Shown in pieces: positions 52,871 through 64,000 of a stretch of DNA of 64,000 nt. Each line of letters opens with the position of its first letter. Position 1 is the first letter of the stretch. Made by a program: the position numbers and the translations under genes. Below the pieces are notes generated by a model that saw only the letters and a program-made list of their open reading frames with translations, had not been told where the DNA came from and did not search any database. The stretch comes from Sacculina carcini (lineage: Eukaryota > Arthropoda > Thecostraca > Sacculinidae), in assembly GCA_916048095.2 (NCBI GenBank), contig OU696572.1:2197362-2261361 (forward strand). Direction: 5' to 3'.

Positions 52871-53685
52871 TGTAACAGTTTTGTTTTTCAGCGATGATAG
52901 TTCTAATGGAGCAGGCCTCTTAACGTTGTGCGCCGCGATAACTCTTCTTGTGCCGATTCCAAACAGTAGTTTTGTTGAAACAATGTATTTCGTCGTGATA
53001 TTGAAAGTTGCAGTTCTTAGCTCTATCGTCCTAACCTTATATTCAATGTTCTATCCTATCTGTTCTCTTGTGCCCCTATTCCTATATCCATACTGCCGCT
53101 GCTCTTCTATTCCTATCTCCTCCCGCTGCCGCTGCTCTTCTATTCCTATATCCATGCTCTCTATCCCATATCTCGACTGCCGCTGCTCTTCTATTCCTAT
53201 CTCCATCCTCTCTATCCCTATCTCCATACTGCCTATCCCCTCCTCGAATGGTGAAAACACTGTGCTTATATAGTGCTAGCTAGCGCCGCCTACTTCATTC
53301 TGCAGCTCCAAGTTGTGCACGACCTCATTAGTTACGAACCACAAGGTCACCACAATGCAACACGCCCGGCACACGCACATAGCTTTACACACTGGTGTGG
53401 GTGATATATGCGTGTTCCCGTGCTTCTCTGGTTTTCTCTTAATGTCTTACAGTGTATGTGTGTGTGTCTACGTGTGTGCAACCAATGCTGTGTTCTGTAT
53501 TGTAACCTACTGTGTTGACAGTGATGCATGTGTTTACGCTTCACTTCCTGTCCTAACTTCTATCCTATGTCACTTTCAATGCACAACATACAATACACAA
53601 TGCACAAAACAATCAACGATTACTAAATAAAGATATAAGAATACAAGCTATATACAACACCGCATGAAATATAAACATTGTTACA
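52871..53685 (-). repeat. 3' LTR with short minisatellite
   Basis: 815 bp. Contains a CTGCCGCTGCTCTTCTATTCC minisatellite (about 53090-53215) with one fewer 51-bp unit than the partner LTR. Confidence 0.92.
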
Positions 53686-55421
53686 CCACAACTGCGAGGT
53701 CATTCGAGCGAATGCGAGCCACTAGAGCTTATACACGGCCATTCTATTGTGTGGTCAGAAGTGGGCCTTCATTGAAGACGTGTGATGATCTTCAACTGAC
53801 GAGTATTTGTACAATTGAGCCCCGCGATTGTTGTTTATTTGCACACGTTCCGGTGAGTACTTGGCTTCTTGGTACCTCGTACATGGTGGATGATTTCGGC
53901 TGATGTTGTTCACAGATGTCATCGCACAGATATACGTAATCAGGATACTGTTGTCAGCTTTTGTCACTTCGGAGTTTGGCTTGATCGGTGTCACGCTTGA
54001 ATGCTCACGGTAGTTATTTGTTCACATTGTAGAGCACCATGTACATCTTCTAATGTCATTCCCCCAACGGTAATGAGCAACTTTACTGCGTCGATCGTTG
54101 ATGTTTATATAGTTCTGGACAATCGGTCGATTCTCACTTGCTTTTCAGTGTCGTGTATTAGCATGGAATCAAGGAAAGGAGTAGGATTCCATGGGATTAA
54201 TAAGATTACTTCGGAATAGGAACAGTATTCGCAGAGCCATGTATTATTTTTCACATAAATCTTGTTTCGTAATTATTCTCTCTGTTTTCTTTTCTGTATT
54301 TTACCTAAATTTTATTCTCTCGTCGTTTTGATTCTATTATTCTCATTCAATTATCTAGTGGTGTCTTGTCTACAGTCTAGTAATGTCTTATACACGGACG
54401 TTTCAAGGCCTTCCTAGTAGCGGTTCATACTTTCAGTCATCTAGTCATATAGTCATCAGTCACTTAGTGGCGTATCGTGCCATCACGTTCCAATGCATCA
54501 ATCTATGCATGTCGATACATACTCTCCTTGTATGCTTCGTTATATCTGTCCTTGTTACCAGATATATCATTCAATATCTCTTGTCCGTTAAGTCGCATAT
54601 CAAATGCCCCAACTTAACTTCGGTGTTTTCGCTGCCATATGCGAAAACCATATAATTCGTTCTGCCTTCATTTCTGTTCTCACCAGTGTGTGAGAATTAC
54701 GGCATATACCTTCACCTCCTCTTCCGATCAATTCGTCAGTCTATTCTTCAGTCCGTTTGTTATGCTGGTAGTCTTCCCCGCTAAGGCTTGTTTTACGTTT
54801 CCGGTCAAAACTTCACTATATTTTCTGTTTTGTTTGCTTTGGCTCGTCATTAATGCAATTGTGATTACTTCGATTCGTTTACTCGACGTACATTTCGCTG
54901 CTTATTAGCTTCAACTATATTTACTCCTACATGCTATGTTTGAGGTCGTGTTAGTCGTTCTGATGATGACGTACTATCCAAATCTTCCTTGTCTTATTGA
55001 TTATCGTCGTCTTTTTGGGGTACAATTTGTCTAATGATTGACTGCTTGTTGATATATGCGATCATTATCGTCATGGCGTGGACGTGCAGATCGTCTGACA
55101 TTAGTGTATTGTTCATTTTAATCGTAGACATTTTAGTTTTGCTCTAAATATGGCTCTGGTTTCTGATTTAAGGAAAAAGGAAATGCAAAACTTAATAGGA
55201 AAGCAGTGATTAACCACGTACCTTAAAAATAATATTGAAGCACCAATGATGATGAATGCGTTGCTGATGTCTTTCTTGAGCACCAGATGTAACAGGTCCA
55301 TAAGTCACAGAAGCAGATGTGATACATTTCGGGCGCTGTTGAAGATGTCTTCACGCTGTTGAAGATGTCTGTTTTCTTTTCAAAATTATCTACCTGCTTG
55401 GATCCGGGTCACGGCACCAAA
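53686..55421 (-). other. Internal region of the non-autonomous LTR element
   Basis: No recognisable gag, protease, RT or integrase motif in any frame. The primer-binding site is at about 55402-55419 on the - strand. The expected polypurine tract beside 53686 is not obvious. Confidence 0.7.
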
Positions 55422-56289
55422 TGTAACAGTTTTGTTTTTCAGCGATGATAGTTCTAATGGAGCAGGCCTCTTAACGTTGTGCGCCGCGATAACTCTTGTT
55501 GTGCCGATTCCAAACAGTAGTTTTGTTGAAACAATGTATTTCGTCGTGATATTGAAAGTTGCAGTTCTTAGCTCTATCGTCCTAACCTTATATTCAATGT
55601 TCTATCCTATCTGTTCTCTTGTGCCCCTATTCCTATATCCATACTGCCGCTGCTCTTCTATTCCTATCTCCTCCCGCTGCCGCTGCTCTTCTATTCCTAT
55701 ATCCATGCTCTCTATCCCATATCTCGACTGCCGCTGCTCTTCTATTCCTATCTCCATCCTCTCTATCCCATATCTCGACTGCCGCTGCTCTTCTATTCCT
55801 ATATCCATCCTCTCTATCCCTATCTCCATACTGCCTATCCCCTCCTCGAATGGTGAAAACACTGTGCTTATATAGTGCTAGCTAGCGCCGCCTACTTCAT
55901 TCTGCAGCTCCAAGTTGTGCACGACCTCATTAGCTACGAACCACAAGGTCACCACAATGCAACACGCCCGGCACACGCACATAGCTTTACACACTGGTGT
56001 GGGTGATATATGCGTGTTCCCGTGCTTCTCTGGTTTTCTCTTAATGTCTTACAGTGTATGTGTGTGTGTGTCTACGTGTGTGCAACCAATGCTGTGTTCT
56101 GTATTGTAACCTACTGTGTTGACAGTGATGCATGTGTTTACGCTTCACTTCCTGTCCTAACTTCTATCCTATGTCACTTTCAATGCACAACATACAATAC
56201 ACAATGCACAAAACAATCAACGATTACTAAATAAAGATATAAGAATACAAGTTATATACAACACCGCATGAAATATAAACATTGTTACA
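55422..56289 (-). repeat. 5' LTR with longer minisatellite
   Basis: 868 bp. Apart from one extra 51-bp unit (about 55752-55802) and two extra bases in a TG run, it is almost identical to the partner LTR. Confidence 0.92.
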
Positions 56290-56670
56290 TTGGGTGAGAA
56301 TTTTACTTCGTTGAGTAGAACAGAAAATTTTCTACACAGTGGTATAATTTTTATAGTTGTATCATTGCTGGTTTAGGAGGAGTAGTCTTCAGAAAATTGA
56401 CCAAAATTTTCGCATTTTTCAGGGTTCATTTTGTCTTTTCACCGCTATAACTTTTTTTGATTTCATTTTTGAAATTTAAAATTTAATCTGAAGTGTAGAC
56501 AAGAAAATTTCCAACGTGGTGGTATAAATTTTGAGCGGGTAGGCCAAGTGGTGGCCAAATAATAGCTGATAGAAAATGGACCAAGGAGGGTTGAAGAGAC
56601 ACACAGACACACACACAGACACAGACACACACACACACACACAGAGGATCTCTTTTATATATATAGATAT

Positions 56671-56703
<33 letters not shown>

Positions 56704-56704
<1 letters not shown>

Positions 56705-59700
56705 TAGCATTAAAACCCGCCCGTTGTGCGGAACAATTCATAAAAATATTGCAAATTAAAAATAAATAAGGCAAACTCATAAAAACCTTAATAAATTAAA
56801 AAGTCTAAATTTCATTATTTATAATTTTATTTTGACAAAATATTTTCACTCAGCTACCCTCATATTTAAACCCGGCCGACGTGCGGAATAATTCAGAACT
56901 CGAACACCATCCGTTCTGGTTCATGAAGTCAAATCCATTAGTATTGTATATGAATTTATTCTACACGGTGAAATTGAACGTTTTATTGCTGCCCGCGGGA
57001 CATTTTTATTTCATAAAAATGAGCCAACGCTTCGTTTGCGTTTGAAGCCCCTGATCATTGAACCAGCGAACCATGAACCAGCGCAATTATGTCACCTCAT
57101 ATTTGAGCATACATACACAGACAGACAGATAATTTCTTCTTTATGTATATATATAGCATTAAAACCCGCCCGTTGTGCGGAGCAATTCATAACATGAAAT
57201 TCATATTCAATTCATAAAAAAATGGAAAATTAAAAATGAATTAGGGTAAACTCATAGAAATAATAATCAATTGAAAATTCTAAGTTTAATTATTTTTATT
57301 TCGACAAAATATTTCCCCTCAGTCCGCCTGAGTCATTTTTAAACCCGCCCGTCGTGCTGAATAAATCAGAGCTCGAACACGATCCGTTCTGGATCTTGAA
57401 GTCAAATCGATTGGTTTTGTGTATGTATTAATTCTACAGGGGAAATTGAACGTTCTATTGTCTATAGTTGCTGCCCGCGGAGCCTTTTTATTTAAAAAAA
57501 ATACTTTGTTTTAAATGAAACATTTGAAAAAATGAACTAAAAAATGGAAACACTTTTTTTAAGCCCGCCCGTCGTGCGGAACAATTCATACAATGAAAAT
57601 CATATTTGAAGTCAAATCCATTGGTTTTGTGTATGGATTAATTCTACAGGGGAAATTGAACGTTCTATTGTCTATAGTTGCTGCCCGCGGAACATTTTTA
57701 TTTAAGAAAAAATTACATTTTTTTAAATGAACCATTTGAAAAAATGAACTAAAACACTTTTTTAAACCCGCCCGTCGTGCGGAACAATTCATACAATAAA
57801 ATTCATATCAAATCCATAAAATATAATGAATACAAATTGAAAACCAAAAAATGTAACCTATAAATATCTTAACCAATATAAAAGTCTAAATGTGAATATT
57901 TTTGTTCTTATTTTGACAAATATTATCCCTCAACCCGCCTGATATATATATCTGCCCGTCGTGTGGTATAATTCAGAACACAAACACGAAACAAACAATG
58001 AAAGATGATGAAATCTTTTCATCAGAATGTTTCTAAACTATATTTATTACTTAACATCATTCCCCAATATCATTTGCCCAAGTACTATTTTACCTTTACC
58101 GCTATAATATTTATTGCTAAAATTTATATATTTTCCGCTATCATTAAAACCCAATATAACCTGAGTCAAACTTACCCAACCCAGCCCAACCATTCAATCT
58201 TGACCGCACTCAGCCTAGTCTGAGGTGATTTAACTTATTTGTTTGTGATCACAAAATATACTGATTCGATCATAATTTGTAATCAGAAGACTGAGATTAT
58301 CTACCCCAGGGGTCCCAAACACGCGGCCCACCAATATTTATCTCTCAACCCGCCAATATAGTATCGGGACCAAACTGTAAGGCAGCTAAATTAACATTTG
58401 TTACATAATGCGATATAATTATACACCATTATCATATTATCTCATAATTCCCGGTTAATGCTTCCACTAACGCATCATATTCATACAGTTGTTATTTTTT
58501 GGATTACACCGATATTACAGCCCTTGATATCACAGCCGATATTATATTATGCAATCTATATTCTGCTACGTATTATTCCTAATAAATATATCGGATAATA
58601 TATGACTGGACTTCAGTGAAATTATATCAGTGTATATTCATGTGTAATCGCAAGTAATAATAGCTGTCAAATTGGCAACGTGACATTTTGACTTTACACC
58701 GCCGTAACTTCCTTTAGATACACTTTGGAAAATTACAAATTATACCGTATTGTAGAAAAACAAAATTTCTAGCACGATGGTATAATTTATTTTCACGTAT
58801 AACGAATAGTTACTGAGAAATAGTAGAAAAATTAATTATTTTTAGTCGCCCGGTGTTCAAGTGTAATTTTATGTGTAAGTGTAAGATGTATTTGAGAATT
58901 TTGCCAATTTTACACGTTTTTTGTATCATTTGTGGGTATAAATTATAACTCATCTTGTAGAACACAAATTATCTACACAGTAGTATAATTCTGTGTAATC
59001 GCAAGTGCGCATAATAGCTGTCAATTTGGCAATATGTCCTTTTGACTTTACACCGCCGTAACTTACTTCAGATATACTTAGGAAAATTACAAATTATACC
59101 GTATTGTAGAAAACAAGATTTCTAGCACGATGGTATAATTTATTTTTATGTGTAACAAATATATACTGAGAAATAGTAGAAAAATGAATATATTTTAGTC
59201 GCCCGGTGTTCAAGTGTAATTTTGGATGTAATTGAGAATTTTGCCAATTTTACACGTTTTTTGTATCATTTGTGGGTATAAATTATAACTTTTCTTGTAG
59301 GACACTAAATTATCTACACAATAGTATAATTTTTATAGATGTACCATTGCTGGTTTATGAGGAATAGATAGCGGAATATTGACCAAAATATTCACGATTT
59401 TTGTGCTAATTTTGCCTTTTTGCTTTTTTGTCATTTACACTTCACACCGCCGTAACTTTTTTTTAATACACTTTGGAAAATTAAAATTTATACCGTGCTG
59501 TAGCAAACAAAATTCCCAGCATGATGGTATTATTTATTTAGATGTGTGATTATTAGTTTTTGAGGAATAGAGAAAAAAGTATAGAAAATCGGACGCGTGG
59601 AGTTTAAATAAAATTTTGAATGTAGATTGATTTTTTTTCCATTTTACATGTTTTATATTTAATTTTTGGGTATAAATTAAAATTTGTTGAGTAGAACAGA

Positions 59701-59980
59701 AAATTCTCTACACAGTGGTATAATTTGTATGGTTGTACCATTGCTGGTTTAGGAGGAGTAGTCTTCAGAAAATTGACCAAATTTTCGCATTTTTCAGGGT
59801 TCATCTTGTCTTTTCACCGCTATAACTTTTTTTGATTTCATTTTTAAAATTAAAAATTTAACCTACAGTGTAGCCAAAAAAATTTCCAACGTGACGGTAT
59901 AAATTTTTAGCGGGTAGGTCAAGTGGTGGCCAAATAATAGCTGATAGAAAATGGACCAAGGAGGGTTGGACATACTCACA

Positions 59981-60055
<75 letters not shown>

Positions 60056-60080
60056 GATCTCTTTTATATATATATATATA
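56704..60080 (-). mobile_element. Helitron-like unit H5 (inverted)
   Basis: 3' end CTAG at 56704-56707 (complement), 5' end near 60080 after a long (CA)n (about 59981-60050) and GAGGATCTCTTTTATATATA. The 58005-58560 segment matches the 40739-41440 segment of H1 in inverse. A (TA)n tract (56668-56703) separates it from H4. Small ORFs here are repeat-derived and not genes. Confidence 0.58.
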
Positions 60081-60224
60081 TATAATAAAAAATTTAATAA
60101 TAATAATATAGAATAATATAAAATAATATATAAAATTATAATATAAAAAATTAATATAAAATAATAATAAAATAATAATAAAATATAATAAATATAATAT
60201 ATATAATAAATAGACTGTAATTTT
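60081..60224. repeat. AT-rich (TAA)/(TA) low-complexity junction
   Basis: ATAATAATA-type sequence between H5 and the second copy of the segmental duplication. Confidence 0.75.
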
Positions 60225-61133
60225 TCTCGAAAAAAGACAAGGTTATTTGCGAAAAAAGACAAACTTAAATTCGGATTTCCTACTTGTTCAAGCATTTCCA
60301 TTTTTCCCCACTTCTGCTGTTGTCGTTTTGATTACCAACTCAACTTGGATTGCATTCATGCATTTATTGTGCACTGGAAAGTTATTTTCCTAGAAAAAAG
60401 ACCAACTCAAAAAGACAAATTGTCTTTTTGCCGTTCAAGCTTGTCCGTTGACATTTTTTTGCACAGGACACTCTCTTTGTTCTCTAGGAGTGTTCAAGTC
60501 TCGAATTACCAGGAGACAAGAGTATGCCTTCAGAGACCAAATAATTCACAAGCAACATTACCTACCGATGATTTCATAAAGGAGATCACTTAAAAATCAT
60601 CACATTTTGTAGTATTTCTTGTCTATATTGACTCACGTTTAATCATTAATCATTATATTTGTTTGGGAACATTTTTTATTTGATATCAACGCAATATTTT
60701 CAACAACAAAAATTGATTGAAATTAATTGATATACAAGCTTGAAAATGTGGGTGGTTTTTGTGCCCGATATAATTATGGTAGTTAATGGGTTAATTCGTG
60801 CATATAGCCCATTGTTTTCCCAGCCTGGGGTAAATTACCTCCTAAGAGGGAAAATTAAGTTATCCCTGGGGGTAATTTAATATAAAAAGATTGCTCAATT
60901 TCCTCTAATAAGTAAATTTAATCACCCGTTTTGTGATAATTTGGCAATTTAATTTGAATTACCCCTTTTGGGATAGAGAAGTAATTTTTTATTTTGCATT
61001 TAGCCTTTTTTCGGGAGTAGTGGAGCGGAATTGTCTATAGTGTTTTAGTTTTGCCATATATTTATATGCTGACAACATTTTTTTTAAAGCGGTAACATGC
61101 TATGCTGTGGCATGCTAAATTGGGTGTATGTTT

Positions 61134-61170
<37 letters not shown>

Positions 61171-62999
61171 GATGGTGGGCTCTGTGGGGTTGGTCAGAGT
61201 TGTGGGAGAAGCGAGCGCCTGTAATTCGATGCTATCATGATCTCAGAGAGGCCGTCACGTCTGACGACAAGAAGTGATGTGCTGTGCATTCAGCCGTGCA
61301 TTATATTGGTAAGACGTGAATCTGTCGCCAAAGCCACCATGGGCGTAGATTCTTTCGGGGCGGAATTGGGGTATGTTACCCCCACCGACCGATTGGCTGC
61401 GAGGGTATGAATATGCAATTATACCCCGTCCGAGAATTCTGCTGAGTTCAGTTCATTGGCAGTATATTATCATCAAAATCAGCATAGCGAAAAAGTAACA
61501 ATACACATACAAATGTGTGTGTATATAATTATATGCAATATACTTTTCATTGATGTATGTGTGTTGTAATTGACTAGGCATAAAATCGTCGATGGTGTCA
61601 TACAATTGACCAACTGAGTCAACACATTGAACACTAATGCATGATGACTGTCATCCCCCGAGCCTCGACAAAAATCCACGCTCATAGAAGTCACATGCGT
61701 TCTTACGCACTGAAACTGAAACCTCAACTCGCCAAGCCATTTTACTGGTCAAACGTTGAAGGTTGAAGGCCTCAAGTGACAGCTGCTACACGGGAAGAAG
61801 CCGGAGGTTTACGATTCGTAGCAAGTAAAACTTTTGCCACTAAGGTATATTAGAATTTGATACTGTTATATCTAAATGCATTACGCCCAGTCTTAGGATT
61901 ATACGCAGACAATGACTAAATTGAATTGAATGACTCAATTGCAAAAAAATGAATTGTGATCATGGGTACCAGATAATGCAGCACTAAATGGTACCAGATA
62001 TCAGTCATGAGTTGTGTCATGCATTCTGGGGAGGTGGCTCTCTGTAATACGTCTTCCATCCTTGTGGCGTCATAGCGTGGAGAGGGTCGGTTCTGCGGTG
62101 GCAGCGAGCTGCACGGGACACACCTGTGTGTGTTCATAAGCTTCGACTTCTTCCCGTTTAGTAGCTTGATTTGAAGCATAATCGTTACATATACAGATAT
62201 TTCGTGTATACTGTAATCACCCAAGTAAAATCAGCTCCCATTTTCGTGCCAAATTTCAACATCAAAACTTGGGTGGAGTATTATACTTGAGTATGTGAGA
62301 AACCCCAGTTTGCAAAGCCAAATTCTGTGTGAGGGAGATCAAATTATCTAATAAATCACATTGGTGCGTTTGTAGTATTTTATCAATGGATATAAAAAAA
62401 AAATATATAATTATAAGACAAAATATATATATAATCAATTAATGTTATATATAAAAATGTAAACTTAGGGGAGCGTTACACTTGGGTATCTCAAAAAACG
62501 GTCAGTTTTTTATTCAAACGTGGAGGCAACATTATACTTGGGTGATTACTATATATATATACACATATATATATGCACTTCGGCATGCTTTTGACAAATT
62601 AAAATGTGTAATCTAGCGATTTCGGATGGAAATTAGTGCAAATGTTTTTTTCATGTTTTTGCAATTGGTTCTCATATCAAGTGTGTGTGTGTGTGTGTGT
62701 ATGTGTGTGTGAAAAAGTTGTATTGTATAGGTGTGTTTAAAAGTTGTTTTCTGAGATTGATCTTCCATAAAATACACTGTTGCCTATGTGTGTTTGTTCA
62801 TTTATCATGTTCATTATGTGTGTTTTCGTTCATTTTTCATATGCATTTGTTTTGCCTTGATGGTTTTGATTCAGTACAACGTGTCTGTCATCTCTTTTTG
62901 GCGAGTATTCCCAACCAATGCGAAGCACAGCATTTTAGATGACCTGCTGGAGTGGATTATTGAGGGAATGCGAATTTGCATAAATGAGCCAGTTACCAT

Positions 63000-63038
<39 letters not shown>

Positions 63039-64000
63039 CTGTCAGAAAGGTTAATTCAATGCAAGTTTTAGATATTCGGACATTGGGTATATGCCGTTCT
63101 ATTTTTCAAACTGTCTCCCGTAGTGAGGTTCAATTAGAGGGTGTCGTTTTATTTTTCCGCTAGCTGATCAGAATTTTGAGAAGATACTGCAAATTGTGTC
63201 GATTAATATTGAATCAGGTAGCGTATGCATATGTATTTAACAAAAACACAAATTCATGGTTATTACTGGTAAGCAATCACAAATCCACTATCAAAAACCA
63301 ATCAGTCATAGCTATTGCCAAAAGAGAATATTTCATCAAAGTGCCGTTCAAATAGAGGGTCCCGTTTTATTTTTTCAATTACTCCTTCAAGGCATAGCCG
63401 TAGCAACCGACCCCCGTACCACCCGGCCGGGGGGCCCCGAGTGTTGAGGGGCCCCGTTGCTTCACGTATGATATTAAAGTTTATCATATTATGTACAGCC
63501 TTTACCTTTTTGCTCAGATGCTCTCACCTGAGCTTGTATTATGTGATTATGTATACTAAATAGATTCATTATTTGATGGCTTATATATAATGGGGGCCCC
63601 AAGTGTTGCCTTCGGGGGGCCCCCATTGTTGCCTTCGGGGGGCCGCCAGTGTTGCCTTCGGGGGCCACAAGTGTTGCCTTCGGGAGGGGGGGCTCATAAG
63701 TCCTCGCAACGGCTCTGCTCCAAGCTGCCGTGCAAATAAAGGTTATTGTTGTTATAGCTCGTCGTCCGGTTCCGACCTCTGCGCTAAATATTCTCGGATG
63801 ACGCTAAATGTGTAAGAATTCAAGAACATTAGATTGAGAAAAGTTGATTTAACGAATTTCTTCCAGTCCATCGCCTCCTGCAAAGGCAGCACATTACATT
63901 AGAACTCTAAACCTAACCTAACCTAAAATCTATGAAAAATATAGAAACGTTTTTGTGCCTTTTTAAGCGTTTTTTATAAATTAGCGTTTTTAATGTTCTT
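60225..64000. repeat. Segmental duplication, copy 2 (to window end)
   Basis: Direct copy of 15403-19006 about 45 kb away. It includes the 135-bp segment 60682-60816 that copy 1 lacks, repeat R (61340-61700), SINE fragments (61745-62165), an exon (62875-62991) and the GC minisatellite (63396-63716). It does not include the PARL exon that lies just before copy 1. Confidence 0.93.
62875..62991 (+). CDS. Unidentified symmetric exon of 39 codons
   Basis: Acceptor ggttttgattcag, donor gttacc, 117 nt, phase 0/0. The peptide has YNVSVISFWRVFPTNAKHS and ILDDLLEWIIEGMRICINEP, with good amphipathic and coding character, but I do not recognise the protein. A (GT)n tract lies 165 bp upstream and a short (CA)n/(TA)n tract follows the donor. 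The copy at 17931 lacks the end of the exon and its donor. Confidence 0.5.

Larger units (their letters stand above)
52866..56294 (-). mobile_element. Non-autonomous LTR retrotransposon with 5-bp target duplication
   Basis: LTRs 52871-53685 (815 bp) and 55422-56289 (868 bp), TGTAACA...TGTTACA ends, flanked by TTGGG (52866-52870, 56290-56294). On the - strand the base pairs after the right-hand LTR read TT then TGGTGCCGTGACCCGGAT, a classic tRNA primer-binding site, which fixes the orientation. The 1.74 kb between the LTRs has no gag or pol ORF (longest frames about 90 codons), so it would depend on a relative. Confidence 0.92.
51990..56667 (-). mobile_element. Helitron-like unit H4 (inverted), split by an LTR element
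   Basis: 3' end CTAG at 51990-51993 (complement), 5' end near 56667 with A|TCTATATATATAAAAGAG on the - strand. Without the 3.4-kb LTR element it is about 1.25 kb, a shorter deletion form that keeps both ends. It follows H3 head to tail across a (TA)n tract (51957-51989). Confidence 0.58.

Noticed and set aside
52866-53283. Repeated Ser/Pro/Leu-rich ORFs in both LTRs
   Set aside because: They result from a minisatellite in the LTR, open in several frames on both strands.
37940-60080. CRISPR-like or phage-like repeat array
   Set aside because: Repeats are long, AT-rich and inverted, in a eukaryotic context with introns and transposons; no cas-like genes or short spaced repeats.

Overview
The window looks like a piece of a transposon-rich invertebrate nuclear genome, most likely an arthropod. 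Coding sequence is split by long introns, CA/GT and TA microsatellites are everywhere, and it carries a tRNA-Val-derived SINE, LINEs, a Ty3/gypsy-like element, hAT and mariner elements, a Polinton with TTAGG-type (CCTAA)n terminal repeats, and Helitron-like units. I saw no bacterial operons, rRNA or CRISPR. All coordinates were read by hand; edges of degenerate repeats are approximate.

Host genes. (1) PARL, the mitochondrial inner-membrane rhomboid protease, on the + strand: three consecutive exons (1029-1124, 1564-1688, 15173-15372) with compatible splice phases. The third carries both the catalytic Ser and His codons. The 13.5 kb intron between exons two and three holds a full LINE, a hAT element with an LTR retrotransposon nested in it, a second LINE fragment, and CA/GT repeats at its two ends. 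(2) The C-terminal part of D-3-phosphoglycerate dehydrogenase (PHGDH) on the - strand: exons at 37350-37552, 36476-36639, 35590-35813 joined to 27287-27309, and 26248-26486 (stop). The third of these is split by an 8.3 kb Polinton whose 5-bp target duplication lies inside the coding sequence. (3) An unidentified + strand gene with in-phase small exons at 21085-21147, 22047-22076 (30 nt), 22678-22701 (24 nt) and 23929-23990 (membrane segment). (4) An unidentified symmetric 117-nt exon at 62875-62991, with a broken duplicate at 17931-18038.

Layout. 1-712: Polinton protease relic and a second relic ORF. 1-15.4 kb: PARL exons and the nested elements in its intron. 15.4-19.0 kb: first copy of a segmental duplication repeated at 60.2-64.0 kb. 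19.2-26.2 kb: small-exon gene, mariner, hAT MITEs, dispersed repeats. 26.2-37.9 kb: PHGDH 3' half with the Polinton and SINEs. 37.9-60.1 kb: a 22 kb cluster of one Helitron-like family, two units on + then three on -, head-to-tail within each half and facing each other across (TA)n tracts. A LINE composite and a non-autonomous LTR retrotransposon are inserted in two of the units.

The most notable points are the Polinton inside a PHGDH coding exon, the complementary CA/GT repeats at the ends of the large PARL intron, and the inverted Helitron-like cluster. I do not see a complete, intact unknown multi-gene system.
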